Notes: a model not told the origin generated them from the letters alone. Counted from the first letter of the stretch, positions 1 through 22,498 are shown. The stretch: 64,000 nt of DNA from Leptospira sanjuanensis (GCF_022267375.1 NZ_JAIZBH010000002.1:121001-185000), one strand, 5' to 3'. Numbers and translations: made by a program.

Positions 1-1199
1 ACACCTTCGGGCAAACTTCGGTCCAACTCCTGATTGAACGCCAACAATGCCGAATCATACACAGGCAAAGCGGATTTCCAGACCGTAACGTAGTGATTGA
101 CGGGAACTCCGTTTTGAACCGCGATCTTTTTCCGATCCTCTTCCAAAATCGCGACGATTTCATTCTCTTTGAGTTTGGAAATCTCCGTGTCCATCGCTCC
201 GCCGAAGATGAACGTTTCCGAATCATATCCGTCCGAAACCCTTCCCGAAAAAATCGAAGAATTGATCAGAACGCCCCGAGCACGAAGCCCCGCCTCGGGT
301 GGAAATAAAATGCCGAATCCCGTTTTGTTTCCGAGAAGAGATTCGTGTCCGAAACGCGTCGCGGTTACGACCCCCAACGTTCTGCATACCTTTTCGTATC
401 GTTTAAAAACGGGAACGCTTGCGGATAAAATTTTCAACGTGGATTCCAAGCCGCAGGCGAGCGTGATCCTCGCATTCGGATATTTTTTTCGTAAAGCCGA
501 TAGGGCAGGGGGCTCTTCGGACTGTAAAATCCTGGAATTCGGAGAGGATTTGATTTTCGCTTCCATGGCGTTTAACAATTCCCCCAAACCTCCCCGAAAA
601 CTAACCGTTCCTTTTCTTTGTTTCGGGACCTTGGGCTCGGATTTTCTTTTTTGAAAAAGGGTCTGCAAATTTTTCCAAAGCGTCTCATCCGTAACGACGA
701 ACCTGCCGATCACCAACTCTGCGGACATCTCCTTTAGATTTCCCGCATATACTCCCGCAAGTCCCGGCTCGAGCACGCTTTTAACCGCGTCTTCCCCCAA
801 AACACGGTTCCCCCATTGATAGACGGATTCTCCTCGTTCGATTCCCGCGGAGATTCGAAACATTCCGTATAACGCGCGTAAGGCGCCCCAAAAAGAAAGG
901 GGCAGTCTTCTCGGCGCGCCGTTCTTCCAGATATAACGCCTCCGAGAAGCTTTGAGCGTGGGAAGGATTTCCAAACCCAATGCGGAAGCCAATTCTTCCA
1001 ACCGATACGAATTTAAGATTCCGTTTGCGGCGGTTTCCACAAGACCGAACGGAGTGCGGATGGATTGAATCAATCCTCCGGAGCGATTTTTCTTTTCGTA
1101 GATTAGAACCGATTCTCCCTTTAAAACCGAGAGGGTGGCGTAAAGAAGTCCGGTAAATCCGGCGCCGACGATGATATGATCCGGTTGTTGAGTTGCCAC
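1..1199 (-). CDS. hemG: Protoporphyrinogen oxidase, FAD-dependent (C-terminus outside window)
   Basis: This flavoprotein would oxidise protoporphyrinogen IX to protoporphyrin IX, the step before iron insertion in heme synthesis. About 399 residues are visible and the reading frame is still open at the left edge, so the gene is partial. The N-terminus shows a dinucleotide-binding fold with GAGFTG (residues 12-17) followed by an acidic strand end (IYEKK) and a second glycine cluster (RSGGL), as in HemY-type amine-oxidase-fold enzymes. The start is GTG at 1199: an in-frame stop lies further upstream and no in-frame ATG precedes it. It is the last visible gene of the minus-strand heme operon. A ferrochelatase gene was not seen and may lie beyond the edge. 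A different FAD-dependent oxidoreductase is possible but unlikely in this context. Confidence 0.85.
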   Translation of the reverse strand, partial: MATQQPDHIIVGAGFTGLLYATLSVLKGESVLIYEKKNRSGGLIQSIRTPFGLVETAANGILNSYRLEELASALGLEILPTLKASRRRYIWKNGAPRRLPLSFWGALRALYGMFRISAGIERGESVYQWGNRVLGEDAVKSVLEPGLAGVYAGNLKEMSAELVIGRFVVTDETLWKNLQTLFQKRKSEPKVPKQRKGTVSFRGGLGELLNAMEAKIKSSPNSRILQSEEPPALSALRKKYPNARITLACGLESTLKILSASVPVFKRYEKVCRTLGVVTATRFGHESLLGNKTGFGILFPPEAGLRARGVLINSSIFSGRVSDGYDSETFIFGGAMDTEISKLKENEIVAILEEDRKKIAVQNGVPVNHYVTVWKSALPVYDSALLAFNQELDRSLPEG

Positions 1200-1295
1200 G
1201 GATCTATTTTTACGGGAATCAAAAGATTGTAAATCAGCAATTCAAGGAACGATCGCTTCCCATCGTCCCTTAAAGACCAAAGAATCGAAGTCGAA

Positions 1296-2270
1296 TTAAA
1301 ATTGGAATCTATATCCGAAGGTATATTTGGATTCGAGCGTGGAAGATGTCGCTCCGCCGTTCAGCATTCCGGAGTTTGCCATCGGATTGTAATCCAAGAT
1401 CAATCCTTTTGACGATCCGTCCGAAAACCCCACTTTGGAGGAAATTTGTCCGCCGAAAATATACGCATCCGCCAAGTTGATCAGATAAATTCCGGCTAAC
1501 ACGCCGATGCTCGTCTGAAGATTCTTATACGCTTTGTCGACGGCTTCGCGCTTGCTTTGATACGGACTAAATTCCTGGTTGTAGACATACAAGGCTACCG
1601 GATCGGTGATGACGGGTGATAAGTTCGGATTTGCGACTCCGATCGCCGCCAGAGTGAGGGAATCCGTCGAATACGGATTTCCGTAACTCTCGTAATCTTT
1701 TTTAGCGACGAGATACTTGCGATTATTCTCATATACCGCATAACCTGCGGCTAAGAAAAGAGTAGGGTAGATGATCGCTGCGAACTTTCTTCCGCTCGCC
1801 CATTGTCCCCAACCGGGAAGGATCGCGGACCTCCCCAAGGCCCCGGCTTTCGATACGGCGGGTTTTGGAGGAGGTGGAGGAGGAGGAAGCGGCTTGTTCT
1901 TTTCCGCTTCTTCTCTTTCCTTTCTAAGGCGTTCTTCCTCTTCCTGTTGCTTTTTGAGATCGACGTTTCTTTGTTTTGTGAGCTTCTCGTCTTCCAAACG
2001 TTTGATCTCGGCGTTTCGGATTCGTTCTTCCTCTTCTTCGTCGATATCTTTATAGATTACTTTTAAGATTTCTTTTTTGGCGATAACCCGTTTGCCTTCT
2101 TTGGTTTGAACCGTAATCGTCTTCTGATTTTGCGTGATTACCTTACCGCGGAAACTTCCGCCCTCGTGCAATAGAACGGTCTCGGCCGAGACCGAAACGA
2201 TCCCTAAAAAGAATAAGCAGAAGGTTAAAATAAGTTTTCTTAAGAACGATATCAACGCGGGCCTTCCCAT
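1296..2270 (-). CDS. Exported coiled-coil/proline-rich protein with a C-terminal membrane domain
   Basis: Function unknown. The 324-residue product starts with a signal peptide (hydrophobic about 10-28, ending SVSA). Next come a small beta-rich segment (30-70), a highly charged probable coiled coil (75-127), a run of seven prolines (about 129-135) and a domain opening with LPGWGQWASG (151-160). That last motif is typical of DUF5683-like membrane domains found after proline-rich linkers in bacterial envelope proteins. Two hydrophobic stretches (about 163-180 and 254-272) are likely membrane segments. It lies between hemN and hemG on the same strand, 90 bases after the hemN stop, so it is probably cotranscribed with the heme genes, but nothing in the sequence ties it to heme. 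Confidence 0.75.
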   Translation of the reverse strand: MGRPALISFLRKLILTFCLFFLGIVSVSAETVLLHEGGSFRGKVITQNQKTITVQTKEGKRVIAKKEILKVIYKDIDEEEEERIRNAEIKRLEDEKLTKQRNVDLKKQQEEEERLRKEREEAEKNKPLPPPPPPPKPAVSKAGALGRSAILPGWGQWASGRKFAAIIYPTLFLAAGYAVYENNRKYLVAKKDYESYGNPYSTDSLTLAAIGVANPNLSPVITDPVALYVYNQEFSPYQSKREAVDKAYKNLQTSIGVLAGIYLINLADAYIFGGQISSKVGFSDGSSKGLILDYNPMANSGMLNGGATSSTLESKYTFGYRFQF

Positions 2271-2361
2271 ATTCAGTTATACGATTCCGTTCGGAGGAAC
2301 CGCCACTGCTACTCAATAATTTATTGGACGACTTTTTGACCGAAAACCGCGCTGTCCGTTC

Positions 2362-3707
<1,346 letters not shown>

Positions 3708-3711
<4 letters not shown>

Positions 3712-4730
3712 TGAAATGTCTCTCTTACGATTTCCACGAAGGTTTTTACGTTGTCTTCGGGGGTCTTGGGCATAACTCCGTGTCCGAGTCCGCAGACCCA
3801 GCCGATCCGTTCTTCGGGGGGAAGATCCCGAAACGGACGGAGAAAGTTGATTAGAGTTTTCTTAAATTCGTCGCGCTCCATAAACAATAAGGCCTGATCG
3901 AAATTTCCCTGGATCATCCTGCTTTCGGTTCGGAATACTTGTCTTAAATCCCATCTGTGATCGAATCCGAATCCCGCAAGCGAAGGAATGTTTCGGATTA
4001 AATCGAAGTGCGAGGTCGCCGTTCCTCTACCATAATATCCGACTTTTCCCGGATAGGCATCGGCCAAGGTTTTTACGCCGGGAATGACGATCTCCTCGAA
4101 AAAATCGGGAGATAAATCCCCGCCCGCCGTATCGAAGATTAGGATCAACTCGGCGCCGCCGTCCAACTGAAGAGCGATATTCTCTTTTAGGAATTGGACT
4201 ATCGTTTTCAAGAATTCTTTTCTGACATTTGTCAACGTTTTCGGCAAAGATAGATTGCCCTCGTGTTTTCCCGAAACTGCGTATGTAAACAAGGTCCAAG
4301 GACCGCCCACGAATCCGATCACGGATTTATCTTTGGGAATTCTTTCCCGAGTGAGCTCCATGGCGTCCTTTTGAAACTGCATAAAGGAAATTGAATCCTC
4401 GACGGACTTGAGTTTTTTCAGATCGGCTTCCGAACGGATCGCAAAACTCAAGTTAGGTCCCGCGTCCGTGTATCGCAGACCCATCCCCAAAGCCTCCAAA
4501 GGAAACAGAATATCGGAAAAAAGAATCGAGACGTCGAAATCGAACTCGTTCACCGGGCCGAACGCGACTTCCGCAGCGAGTTCGGGAATCTTGCACAATT
4601 CCTCGAAGGAATGTTTTTGTCTGAGGGCTTGGTAGTGTTTGTGATAACGTCCCGCCTGTCTCATCATCCATACGGGAGGAATCTTTTGTGCGATTCCGCC
4701 GATCGCGTTGGAATAGCGCTCATTCGACAT
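3708..4730 (-). CDS. hemE: Uroporphyrinogen decarboxylase
   Basis: Removes the four acetate carboxyls of uroporphyrinogen III to give coproporphyrinogen III in the cytoplasm. The 340-residue protein carries the diagnostic MRQAGRY substrate-binding segment (residues 23-29) and the C-terminal GLGHGVMPKTPEDNV block. Start is ATG at 4730, and its first 11 bases overlap the end of the hemR response-regulator gene. It is immediately followed by hemN. Length and motifs match the family fully. Confidence 0.96.
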
Positions 4731-5412
4731 TTCTTAATTCTCCGGTCCATTGATAACCGACGCCTCGTACGGATCGTATGACTCGTTCTCCTTCTTCTCC
4801 GAAGGCTTGTCTAAGCCGCACGATCGAATTGTCGATCGTTCTGTTTGTGGGGAAACTTTCTTCTCCCCAAAGTTTGTCCAAAATTTCCGCGCGGCTTACG
4901 GTGCGTTCGCGTTCCGCAACCAAGAAATGAAGAAGAGCGCAGTCCCGTTTGGAAAGAGGGATTTCTTCGTTTCCCTTTTTAATCTGAAATCCTTGAAAAT
5001 CCAAGACGTAGTCTTTGTAAAAGAATCTGGATTCTTCTATGGAATGTTTATGGGATTCCAATACGTGTTTGACTCGGAGAAGAAGTTCCTTGAGATGAAA
5101 CGGCTTCGGAATGAATTCTTCCGCTCCGAGTTCAAAACCGCGGAGCCGTTCGGGCGCGCCCGCTTGTGCGGTTAAAAATAAAAACGGAGGACAATCCTTG
5201 GTTTCTTTGAGTTCTTCCGCAAGAGTGAATCCGTCCCCGTCCGGCAAACGTACATCCAAAAGAATGAGATGCGGCTTTTCGTCTTTGACCAATTTTTTTG
5301 CGGACACGGCGGAAACGGTCCAAAGGACTTCGTATCCTTCTTTCTGAAGTCGTTCTTGTAGGGTTTCCCCGAGAGAACGATCGTCTTCGACTAACAAGAG
5401 TTTGGCCTTCAT
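4720..5412 (-). CDS. hemR: OmpR/PhoB-type response regulator of the heme operon (HemR)
   Basis: A 230-residue regulator with a receiver domain (phosphoacceptor D53 in LLDVRLPDG, acidic pair D10/D11, conserved K103 in PKPF) and a C-terminal winged-helix DNA-binding domain ending in RSVRGVGYQW. In Leptospira biflexa the HemKR system controls heme genes by binding a TGACA-N6-TGACA box. The same box lies upstream of hemA in this window (11099-11114), so this regulator probably controls its own operon. Its ATG at 5412 overlaps the stop of the kinase gene in ATGA. The symbol rests on motif, location and published naming. Confidence 0.88.
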   Translation of the reverse strand: MKAKLLLVEDDRSLGETLQERLQKEGYEVLWTVSAVSAKKLVKDEKPHLILLDVRLPDGDGFTLAEELKETKDCPPFLFLTAQAGAPERLRGFELGAEEFIPKPFHLKELLLRVKHVLESHKHSIEESRFFYKDYVLDFQGFQIKKGNEEIPLSKRDCALLHFLVAERERTVSRAEILDKLWGEESFPTNRTIDNSIVRLRQAFGEEGERVIRSVRGVGYQWTGELRNVE

Positions 5413-6322
5413 CGCGGCGCTCCCGGAAGAACCAAGTCCACTCTGAATCCGATTTTTTGAGGAACGATTTTCATCGAACCTTTCATTTTATTCGTCAGTT
5501 TTTTTATGATATACAATCCGATTCCGGTCCCACTCGAACTCCCGTGTCTGTAAAAGGGAACGCCGAGCCCTTTGTATTTCCCGTCGAATCCGCTACCGTT
5601 GTCGACGAGCGATATCAGAACTCGTCCGGATCTTTGCCGTTCGGAACTCACCGTAAGCGCGGTCGCCTTTCCGTGTTTCAAAGAATTCTCCGCAAGATTC
5701 TTAAAAATACTTTCGAGCGCCTTTCGATCCGAGAACACGAAAACGTTCTCCAAAGACTGAAGATCGATTTCAAGTTCGGGGAAATCTTCTCCGATCGAAA
5801 GAAAGATTTCGCGCACGTTCGTTTTTTCTATATAAAGAATTTCGGATCTTGTCAGACTCGCGAGATACATCGCGCGATTCATCTGCGATTCGATTCTCAC
5901 CGAGTCCATAAGCAATCTTTGAAGCAGTTTGCTCTCGTGATGATTGGGCAATTCTTCCTGAAGACTTTCCGCCTGCAGACGAAGGCTCGCGAGAGGAGTT
6001 TTCATTTCGTGCGTCACCGTGGAAAAAAAGTCGTGGATCATTTTGTTTCTGCGTGTTTCTCGATAAGAAAACCAAATCAACGTCGCTCCGCCCAAAAACA
6101 ACATCAGAAGAAAAAACGCTCCTTCCATCTTGATCATTCTGCTTTGTCGCTCGAGGAGGAGAAGATTTTCGGAGGCGGCAGACGCGTTGAGCTTGGAACT
6201 GAGTCCCGCGACCGTATTCGTCAGTTTGAGTCCGAGCAGAAACCACCAAATCCCCAGCGAGACCGTGGCAAGCAGCCAAACGATCGCGAATAGGATTCTC
6301 GTATTTTTCCAAAGAGAAGACA

Positions 6323-6323
<1 letters not shown>
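5409..6323 (-). CDS. hemK: Membrane sensor histidine kinase of the heme operon (HemK of HemKR)
   Basis: Partner kinase of the adjacent regulator. The 304-residue protein has two membrane segments (about 9-33 and 68-85) enclosing a short extracytoplasmic loop of about 35 residues. A HisKA motif HEMKTPLASLR follows (phospho-His 105), then an ATPase domain with the N box (NLAENSLKHG), DNGSGF and GTGIGLYI. The reading frame is open further upstream, but the start is ATG at 6323, which overlaps the hemL stop in TGATG. The very small sensory loop suggests a signal sensed at or within the membrane rather than through a large ligand domain. It is unrelated to HemK/PrmC methyltransferase despite the shared name. 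Confidence 0.88.
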
Positions 6324-11061
<4,738 letters not shown>

Positions 11062-11098
11062 ATCGATAAAAGAACTATACCAGTTTTAAAGCTTTGAT

Positions 11099-11114
11099 TG
11101 TCAAAGAAGTGTCA
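11099..11114 (-). promoter_or_regulatory. Hem box (HemR-binding direct repeat) upstream of hemA
   Basis: Read on the minus strand this is TGACA CTTCTT TGACA, a perfect match to the TGACA-N6-TGACA hem box described for Leptospira HemR. It ends 38 bases before the hemA ATG. The inner half-site overlaps a possible -35 hexamer TTGACA, followed after 19 bases by TATAGT, so bound HemR would sit directly at the promoter. It also lies in the leader of the divergent gene at 11170. Confidence 0.85.
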
Positions 11115-11169
11115 CTGTCTCAAAAAACTTTCTGTTGACTTTATTGAGACTGATTTTCAATTTGGTAAT

Positions 11170-11382
11170 ATGCACCTGGAGATACAAACGCAGGATTGGA
11201 TCGTCTACGGAATCGTCAGCCTAACGGCGATTCGATTATTCTTTCCTTTGATCTCCCTGATCCGCGAATTTACGGATAAATCTTCTGGAAACAACGAAGA
11301 GGATTTCGGTTGTTACAACGGAGCGTGCAAAAGCTGCGGACCAGCGCCCGTTTCAAAAAAGAACGATCCCATTCTCCACTAA
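11170..11382 (+). CDS. Small Cys-rich single-pass membrane protein (FeoB-associated-like)
   Basis: Roughly 70 residues from the chosen ATG at 11170; longer in-frame readings would run into the hem-box region. One membrane segment (about residues 11-30) is followed by a polar linker and a C-terminal CYNGACKSCG motif with three cysteines, reminiscent of the short FeoB-associated Cys-rich proteins. Function is not established; a metal-related role is inferred from the cysteines and the divergent position opposite hemA. It overlaps the convergent phosphatase gene by 30 bases at its end. Confidence 0.65.
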   Translation: MHLEIQTQDWIVYGIVSLTAIRLFFPLISLIREFTDKSSGNNEEDFGCYNGACKSCGPAPVSKKNDPILH

Positions 11383-12213
11383 GGCGAGAGCGACTCCGTC
11401 TTCTTCGTTGCTGTATCGCGTAACGTGCCTCGCGGAATTTCTGATTTCGGGAATCGCATTTCTCATCGCAAAGCCCGCGCCGCTGTGAAGCAGCATCTCC
11501 AAGTCGTTTCTTTCATCCCCGAAAGAGATGACACCGCTTCCATCCAATCCCTTAAGAGATAAGAACCGGGAAATGCCCGACCATTTGGATACGGAGACGT
11601 TGATGATTTCCACACAATACGACACCCCGGGGATTTTGGTGAGAATACATCGAAGAGAAGAGGCTTCCGGTAACGCGGAAATTTTATGAACCAGAGAATC
11701 CAAATCTTCTTTGAGAAGAGACAAAAAACAAATCACCAATATTTTTTCAAGATCGGCGGACAAAAGATCTCCGATGGATCTTGTTCGCGAATGATCTCCG
11801 CCGGAATAGTTGTGATACATTCCGTCCGTGATCGGAACCTCGGTCAACATGTCGATGCCTTCCTCGAATCGATCCACATGAAGAATCGGAGGCGTATGAA
11901 ATTCTTTTCCTAAATGAAGAATTTTATGTACGACGTCGAGTTCCAGATAACTTTCCGCAATCCGCTCGGCGTTCGGAGACTTACGCAGGATCTGCCCGTT
12001 GTTGGACACGACGTGAACTTCTCCCTTGAATTCTTTCGCAAAGGCGAACGTGGAATAAAATCTTCTGCCGGTTGCGATCACGAGATTTTTTCCCTGATCG
12101 ATCGCCTTTTGCAAAACGGAATGGGTGAGGGGAGAAATTCTGCTTTTGGAGTTGAGAAGAGTTCCGTCCAAATCGACGGCGATCGTGTGAATTTGTGTCG
12201 GGTCAAAGGACAT
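11353..12213 (-). CDS. Cof-type HAD-superfamily hydrolase
   Basis: A 286-residue phosphatase of the Cof subfamily. Motif I is AVDLDGTLLNSKSRIS near the N-terminus (two catalytic Asp), motif II is the Thr of VIATGRRF, and motif IV is FGDERNDLEML. A capping domain sits between motifs II and III. Substrates of this family are typically sugar phosphates or cofactor phosphates and cannot be read from sequence. Start is ATG at 12213. Expressed from the minus strand, convergent with the small gene at 11170-11382. Confidence 0.9.
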   Translation of the reverse strand: MSFDPTQIHTIAVDLDGTLLNSKSRISPLTHSVLQKAIDQGKNLVIATGRRFYSTFAFAKEFKGEVHVVSNNGQILRKSPNAERIAESYLELDVVHKILHLGKEFHTPPILHVDRFEEGIDMLTEVPITDGMYHNYSGGDHSRTRSIGDLLSADLEKILVICFLSLLKEDLDSLVHKISALPEASSLRCILTKIPGVSYCVEIINVSVSKWSGISRFLSLKGLDGSGVISFGDERNDLEMLLHSGAGFAMRNAIPEIRNSARHVTRYSNEEDGVALALVENGIVLF

Positions 12214-12266
12214 GATTCTTTCAGTAAATCAGGGCGATCGCTTTCGTGAATGATTTTTTGAGGATT

Positions 12267-12426
12267 TGTCGGAGGTACGACATTTTTTTGTGAAACGGGC
12301 GCCCTGGCCCCACCCTGAAATTGGGCGGTGGTGGAGAGGAGGCGGGAGTGCTCGGGCCAATTTTCCTTTATCAGAAAATCCCGCATTTCACAATCGAAAA
12401 TCAAAGATGCTGTCGGAACATTTTCG
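12267..12426 (-). repeat. Dispersed intergenic element, copy A
   Basis: Copy A of a three-copy element, inverted relative to copies B and C. Its core (12290-12378) shares, in order, a TTTCTGATA start, a GGAAAATTGGCCCGA segment, the CACTCCCGCCTCCTC tract, an AGGGTGGGGC block and a GTTTCAC end. The outer motifs are TGTCGGAGGTACGACA (12267-12282) and the half-site TGTCGGAA (12411-12418). The element fills most of the 325-base gap between the phosphatase and the mqnD-like gene; a partner half-site of the second motif recurs inverted at 12454-12462. No coding capacity is evident. Confidence 0.75.
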
Positions 12427-12538
12427 GTTTTCAGATAAAGAATCTCATCAAAGTTCCGACAACATCTGCAAATTAAAGTTGCAAGAAGAGACTTTCTTTT
12501 TTCGGCAAAATTCGAAACAATGGAATCTAAGTAGAAAC

Positions 12539-13366
<828 letters not shown>

Positions 13367-13426
13367 AGTAAAATCGCGAATGCGCAAAAATAAAAAACAA
13401 TATCAATCGTTTTTTCAGAGGGGAAC

Positions 13427-13590
13427 CGTAGGAGCTCCCACACTTTCCTCACAAGAAAACGGTTTACAAAAAAAGAATCTTCTGATATAGAAAAATCCTC
13501 CGAAATTCCCCACCAAACGCCCGCCTCCTCCACCCTAAGAGGGTGGGGCGCTGCTCTGTTTCACGAAAAGATCCTGTCGTAGCTCTTACC
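13427..13590 (+). repeat. Dispersed intergenic element, copy B
   Basis: Second copy. It opens with CGTAGGAGCTCCCACA (13427-13442), has a core from TCTTCTGATA (13479) through CGCCCGCCTCCTC and a CCACCCT-AAG-AGGGTGG hairpin to GTTTCAC (13558-13564), and closes with TGTCGTAGCTCTTACC (13575-13590), directly against the metF stop codon. It is shorter in the middle than copies A and C. It fills the gap between mqnD and metF, where the two genes converge. Confidence 0.75.
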
Positions 13591-14465
<875 letters not shown>

Positions 14466-14473
14466 ATTCCCGT

Positions 14474-17005
<2,532 letters not shown>

Positions 17006-17011
17006 CTCTTT

Positions 17012-17899
<888 letters not shown>

Positions 17900-17926
17900 C
17901 TTTCTTTTCGGGTCCCTCCGCTTCGG

Positions 17927-17959
<33 letters not shown>

Positions 17960-17966
17960 AGGTTGA

Positions 17967-17983
17967 CATTATCCGACATAATG
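17967..17983. promoter_or_regulatory. Inverted repeat upstream of the rep gene
   Basis: CATTAT-CCGAC-ATAATG, with perfect 6-base arms, lies 20 bases upstream of the TTG start and 68 bases upstream of the ATG of the rep gene. It contains the half-site ATCCGACA (17971-17978), the same half found in the palindromes beside parA. A plus-strand TTGACA begins at 17964. It could be an autoregulatory operator or an initiator/ParB site. Confidence 0.5.
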
Positions 17984-18026
17984 ATACTTATGTCTCATCC
18001 AACAACATTCCTTCGGGAAAATCCGG

Positions 18027-18053
18027 CCCCTGGTTCTCCAGGGGAATTTTTTT
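18027..18053 (+). terminator. Strong rho-independent terminator in the rep-parB gap
   Basis: CCCCTGG-TTCT-CCAGGGG (7-base perfect stem, 18027-18044) followed by AA and seven T residues. It reads on the plus strand, opposite to both rep and parB, so it does not end either gene. It lies about 60-90 bases after the TTGACA at 17964, which raises the possibility of a short plus-strand RNA. Confidence 0.75.
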
Positions 18054-18106
18054 ATCCGGATCCAGAAAATACGCCTTCGGCCCGAATCCTTCCGGATTTG
18101 AGCTTC

Positions 18107-18146
<40 letters not shown>

Positions 18147-18233
18147 TTCGAGGTGGAGCTTTGTCAATCCCATTGAATGTTTTTTCCGGGGTTTTGAAAA
18201 TTTCTTTTGCTAAGTACCTGTATGTACCTTTTT

Positions 18234-18265
18234 AATGTCGCTTAATAATTTTGTTAAGCGACATT
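18234..18265. repeat. Perfect hairpin downstream of parB
   Basis: AATGTCGCTTAA, an 8-base loop, then TTAAGCGACATT: twelve perfectly paired bases ending 10 bases after the parB stop. There is no T-run typical of a terminator in the minus direction, so it may be a protein-binding or origin structure rather than a transcription end. Confidence 0.7.
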
Positions 18266-18275
18266 CTGTCCGCAA

Positions 18276-19110
<835 letters not shown>

Positions 19111-19127
<17 letters not shown>

Positions 19128-19863
19128 TCAAAAACTCCTCAATGAAGCCTTCGTATTCTTGGGCCTGCTTGCTCGTTTTGTTATACTCAAATACCGATTT
19201 TTTTGCAAGATGAGATTCTCCCACGGCCACTCCGTCGGAAATGCTCGTTTCAAAAATACGGAAATATTTTGTAAGAACGGGGACAATCGTTTTGGTCAAA
19301 AGAGTTTGCGGTTTGAGTTGTGTTACGAGCGCGCCTAAGATTTCAAGTCCGGGATTGATTCTTTTTTTGATACTCGTGATCGTTTGCTGCAGCCCGACAA
19401 TCCCATCCACGGAAAATTTTTCCGCCTGCAAAGGAATCACAACATAGTTTGATCCAACCAGCGCATTGATCGTAAAAATCGACAAACTAGGAGGGCAGTC
19501 GATGATGCAAAATTCGATTCCGTCCACACTTTGGAGAGCGTCTCGCAAAATATAGGGAGCGTCAACAGAAGTTCCGGAAAGGGTTTCCACTTCGGCAAGA
19601 TTTGTCTTCGAAGGCGCCAGATACAAATTGGGTTGTTTGGTTTCGATCATGATTTCCTTGATCGTCATTTTCGAGTTAAAAACCCCGTGCATCGATTTTT
19701 CCAGAGTTTCCGGATTCGTAAAAATGCCGGTTGAATTTGCCTGAGGATCGATGTCGACAAGCAGGGTTTTTTTTCCTCTTCTCGCGAGCCCCATGGACAG
19801 ATTGAGAGAAGTAGTCGTTTTTCCTTCTCCGCCTTTCTGGTTTGCTATAGATACAACTATCAT
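19111..19863 (-). CDS. parA: ParA-family partition ATPase
   Basis: A 250-residue ATPase with no N-terminal DNA-binding extension, as in chromosomal ParA/Soj. The deviant Walker A box is NQKGGEGKTTTSLNL near residue 8, followed by VDIDPQANST (Walker A') and CIIDCPPSLS (Walker B). The usual Val of KGGVGKTT is Glu here. The signature lysine and the other catalytic residues are kept. Start is ATG at 19863 behind AAGGTAGA. It drives segregation with parB, and its promoter region contains a parS-like palindrome, which may also serve autoregulation. Confidence 0.95.
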
Positions 19864-19875
19864 GATTCTACCTTA

Positions 19876-19911
<36 letters not shown>

Positions 19912-20070
19912 CGAGACCGGGTTTGGATTGGAGGAATTTTTCTTGTACGAAATGCGCGTCGTCGTTTCGAGTTCGGTCTCGTTTCCAGATGGGCCGAAGG
20001 TTTTCTATCTTCAATCATTTATCCGAAATTAGATCTTTTTTGAGTAAAAAATCTTTTTCAGAATCGATTT

Positions 20071-20086
20071 TGTCGGACGTCCGACA
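20071..20086. promoter_or_regulatory. Candidate parS site 2
   Basis: TGTCGGACGTCCGACA, a perfect 16-bp palindrome 187 bases from site 1 and 24 bases before the ATG at 20110. It keeps the TGT-N3-ACGT-N3-ACA skeleton of canonical parS. The two sites bracket the divergent parA/20110 promoter region, which also holds an 8-base inverted pair CGAGACCG/CGGTCTCG (19912-19919 and 19974-19981). Confidence 0.65.
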
Positions 20087-20109
20087 TTCTCCTGTACTTG
20101 GTTGACAGG

Positions 20110-21483
20110 ATGCTTAATTTTAAACATCTTCCCTTTGTGCATCCGTCCTATTTCAATCCATTCTTTGCGGAGAATTCTTCCTTGGAAACCATGAGGAAAG
20201 AGTTCGCAAACGCCTTTGAAGAATGGATTCGGATTTCCGGCGCGGCTTGCGGAGTTCTTACGTTGAGTTCCGACCACGGTCAAAGTCTGGAAGAAGTGGC
20301 GAGCGTCGGTTATGACGAAGACGGATTTTTCTATTCTTTCTTGTCCCGGTCTACCGGGAACTTGGATCGACTCAATCGCGGTTCCGACTTTATTCCGGTC
20401 TGGTTTGGGGCGACCGAAAATGATATGTTTCATCCAAATTCCGCCGGGTGTTTGGTTGCCGGGATTCGGGGAAATTCTTTCCTGGAAGGATTTTTTCTCG
20501 CCGAGTTTTTGGAAAAACCTGGAGATTCCGTTCTTTTACTTTGGGCCTTGGCGGCCCAAAAAATCTCGGCAAATGCGGAGGTGAAAACCTCCGTTTTGAA
20601 AGCACATTCTTCTTCTCATTCTCGTGCTGATTCTTTGAAAAAGGAAGGGGTCGCGGATTGGCTCGCGGAAATTTCCGGATGCGATTCTCCTCCCGATTGG
20701 CTCGAAAGAAAAAATTCCTGGGCTCGAATTTTGGGTCCTGCGGGCTCCGGAAAAAAGACGCTCGGAAAATGGCTGCATCGAAATTTGAACCCGGAAAAGG
20801 GAATTCTGGTTTTGGGATTTTTGCCCGAGCAAATTTCCAAGCTGGAAAAGTCTTTGGACGAGTGGATTCGAATGACCGATTCCGGAACGATTCTGATCGA
20901 GGGTGCGGAAAAATTCACCTCGATCCAACAAAAATTCTTCTTTCAACTTTTGTCCACGGCGTCGGGAAAATTTCGTCTTATTTTTACCGAAACCGCAGGC
21001 GTCGAGCCCAATGAAATCTTTCGTCCGTTTCGGGAGTTTTTACTCCAAAGGACGATCGAAATTCCGAGTCTGGACAAACTGGATTCTTCCCAAAAACGAA
21101 TCGCGATCCGGTTGATTTTGGAGGAATTGAAAGAATCTTCCGGCCGCGAAGACCTTCGTCTTTCGGAGGAAAATCTTCAAAAGATCGCAAAAATGGGGTT
21201 CGAGAAAAATCTTTCCGGCTTGCGCAATCTTTTAGAAGAATCTATTTTGAGTTCCTCCGGTTCCGAAATTGAAATTCAGGACCGAACGGAAATTCGGGAT
21301 CGAATTCTGACAATTCCCGATTCCGAAGACCTCGATCTACGCAGAGCGGTCGAGGCCGTGGAACGACAGAAGATTCTTCTGGCCCAAAAATTATTCGGCG
21401 GAAATCAAATTCGAATGGCGCGGGCCCTCGGAATTTCGAGGGGATCTTTGCAATACAAACTCAAACAATTGGAGATTGGCTAA
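20110..21483 (+). CDS. GAF/AAA+/Fis-type regulator without the sigma-54 motif
   Basis: About 457 residues from ATG 20110 (an in-frame TTG at 20098 is the alternative). The N-terminal part, about 1-165, looks like a degenerate sensory (GAF-like) domain. A P-loop variant [10 protein letters not shown] follows (about residue 210) with the AAA+ core of NtrC-type activators, and the last 45 residues are a clear Fis-type helix-turn-helix ([18 protein letters not shown], then [18 protein letters not shown]). The GAFTGA loop needed to contact sigma-54 is absent, so it probably acts with another sigma factor, or as a repressor or architectural protein. It is divergent from parA across the two palindromes; a link to replicon maintenance is conjecture. 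Confidence 0.75.
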   Translation: MLNFKHLPFVHPSYFNPFFAENSSLETMRKEFANAFEEWIRISGAACGVLTLSSDHGQSLEEVASVGYDEDGFFYSFLSRSTGNLDRLNRGSDFIPVWFGATENDMFHPNSAGCLVAGIRGNSFLEGFFLAEFLEKPGDSVLLLWALAAQKISANAEVKTSVLKAHSSSHSRADSLKKEGVADWLAEISGCDSPPDWLERKNSWARILGPAGSGKKTLGKWLHRNLNPEKGILVLGFLPEQISKLEKSLDEWIRMTDSGTILIEGAEKFTSIQQKFFFQLLSTASGKFRLIFTETAGVEPNEIFRPFREFLLQRTIEIPSLDKLDSSQKRIAIRLILEELKESSGREDLRLSEENLQKIAKMGFEKNLSGLRNLLEESILSSSGSEIEIQDRTEIRDRILTIPDSEDLDLRRAVEAVERQKILLAQKLFGGNQIRMARALGISRGSLQYKLKQLEIG

Positions 21484-21484
21484 A

Positions 21485-22498
<1,014 letters not shown>

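Noticed and set aside
5298..6293. Plus-strand frame of 331 codons
   Set aside because: Lies antisense to the hemKR genes; Arg/Phe-rich and without motifs.
12266..12538. N-terminal extension of the mqnD-like gene
   Set aside because: The extra 91 codons run through the dispersed repeat; MqnD begins at the LAYSPCPNDTF block.
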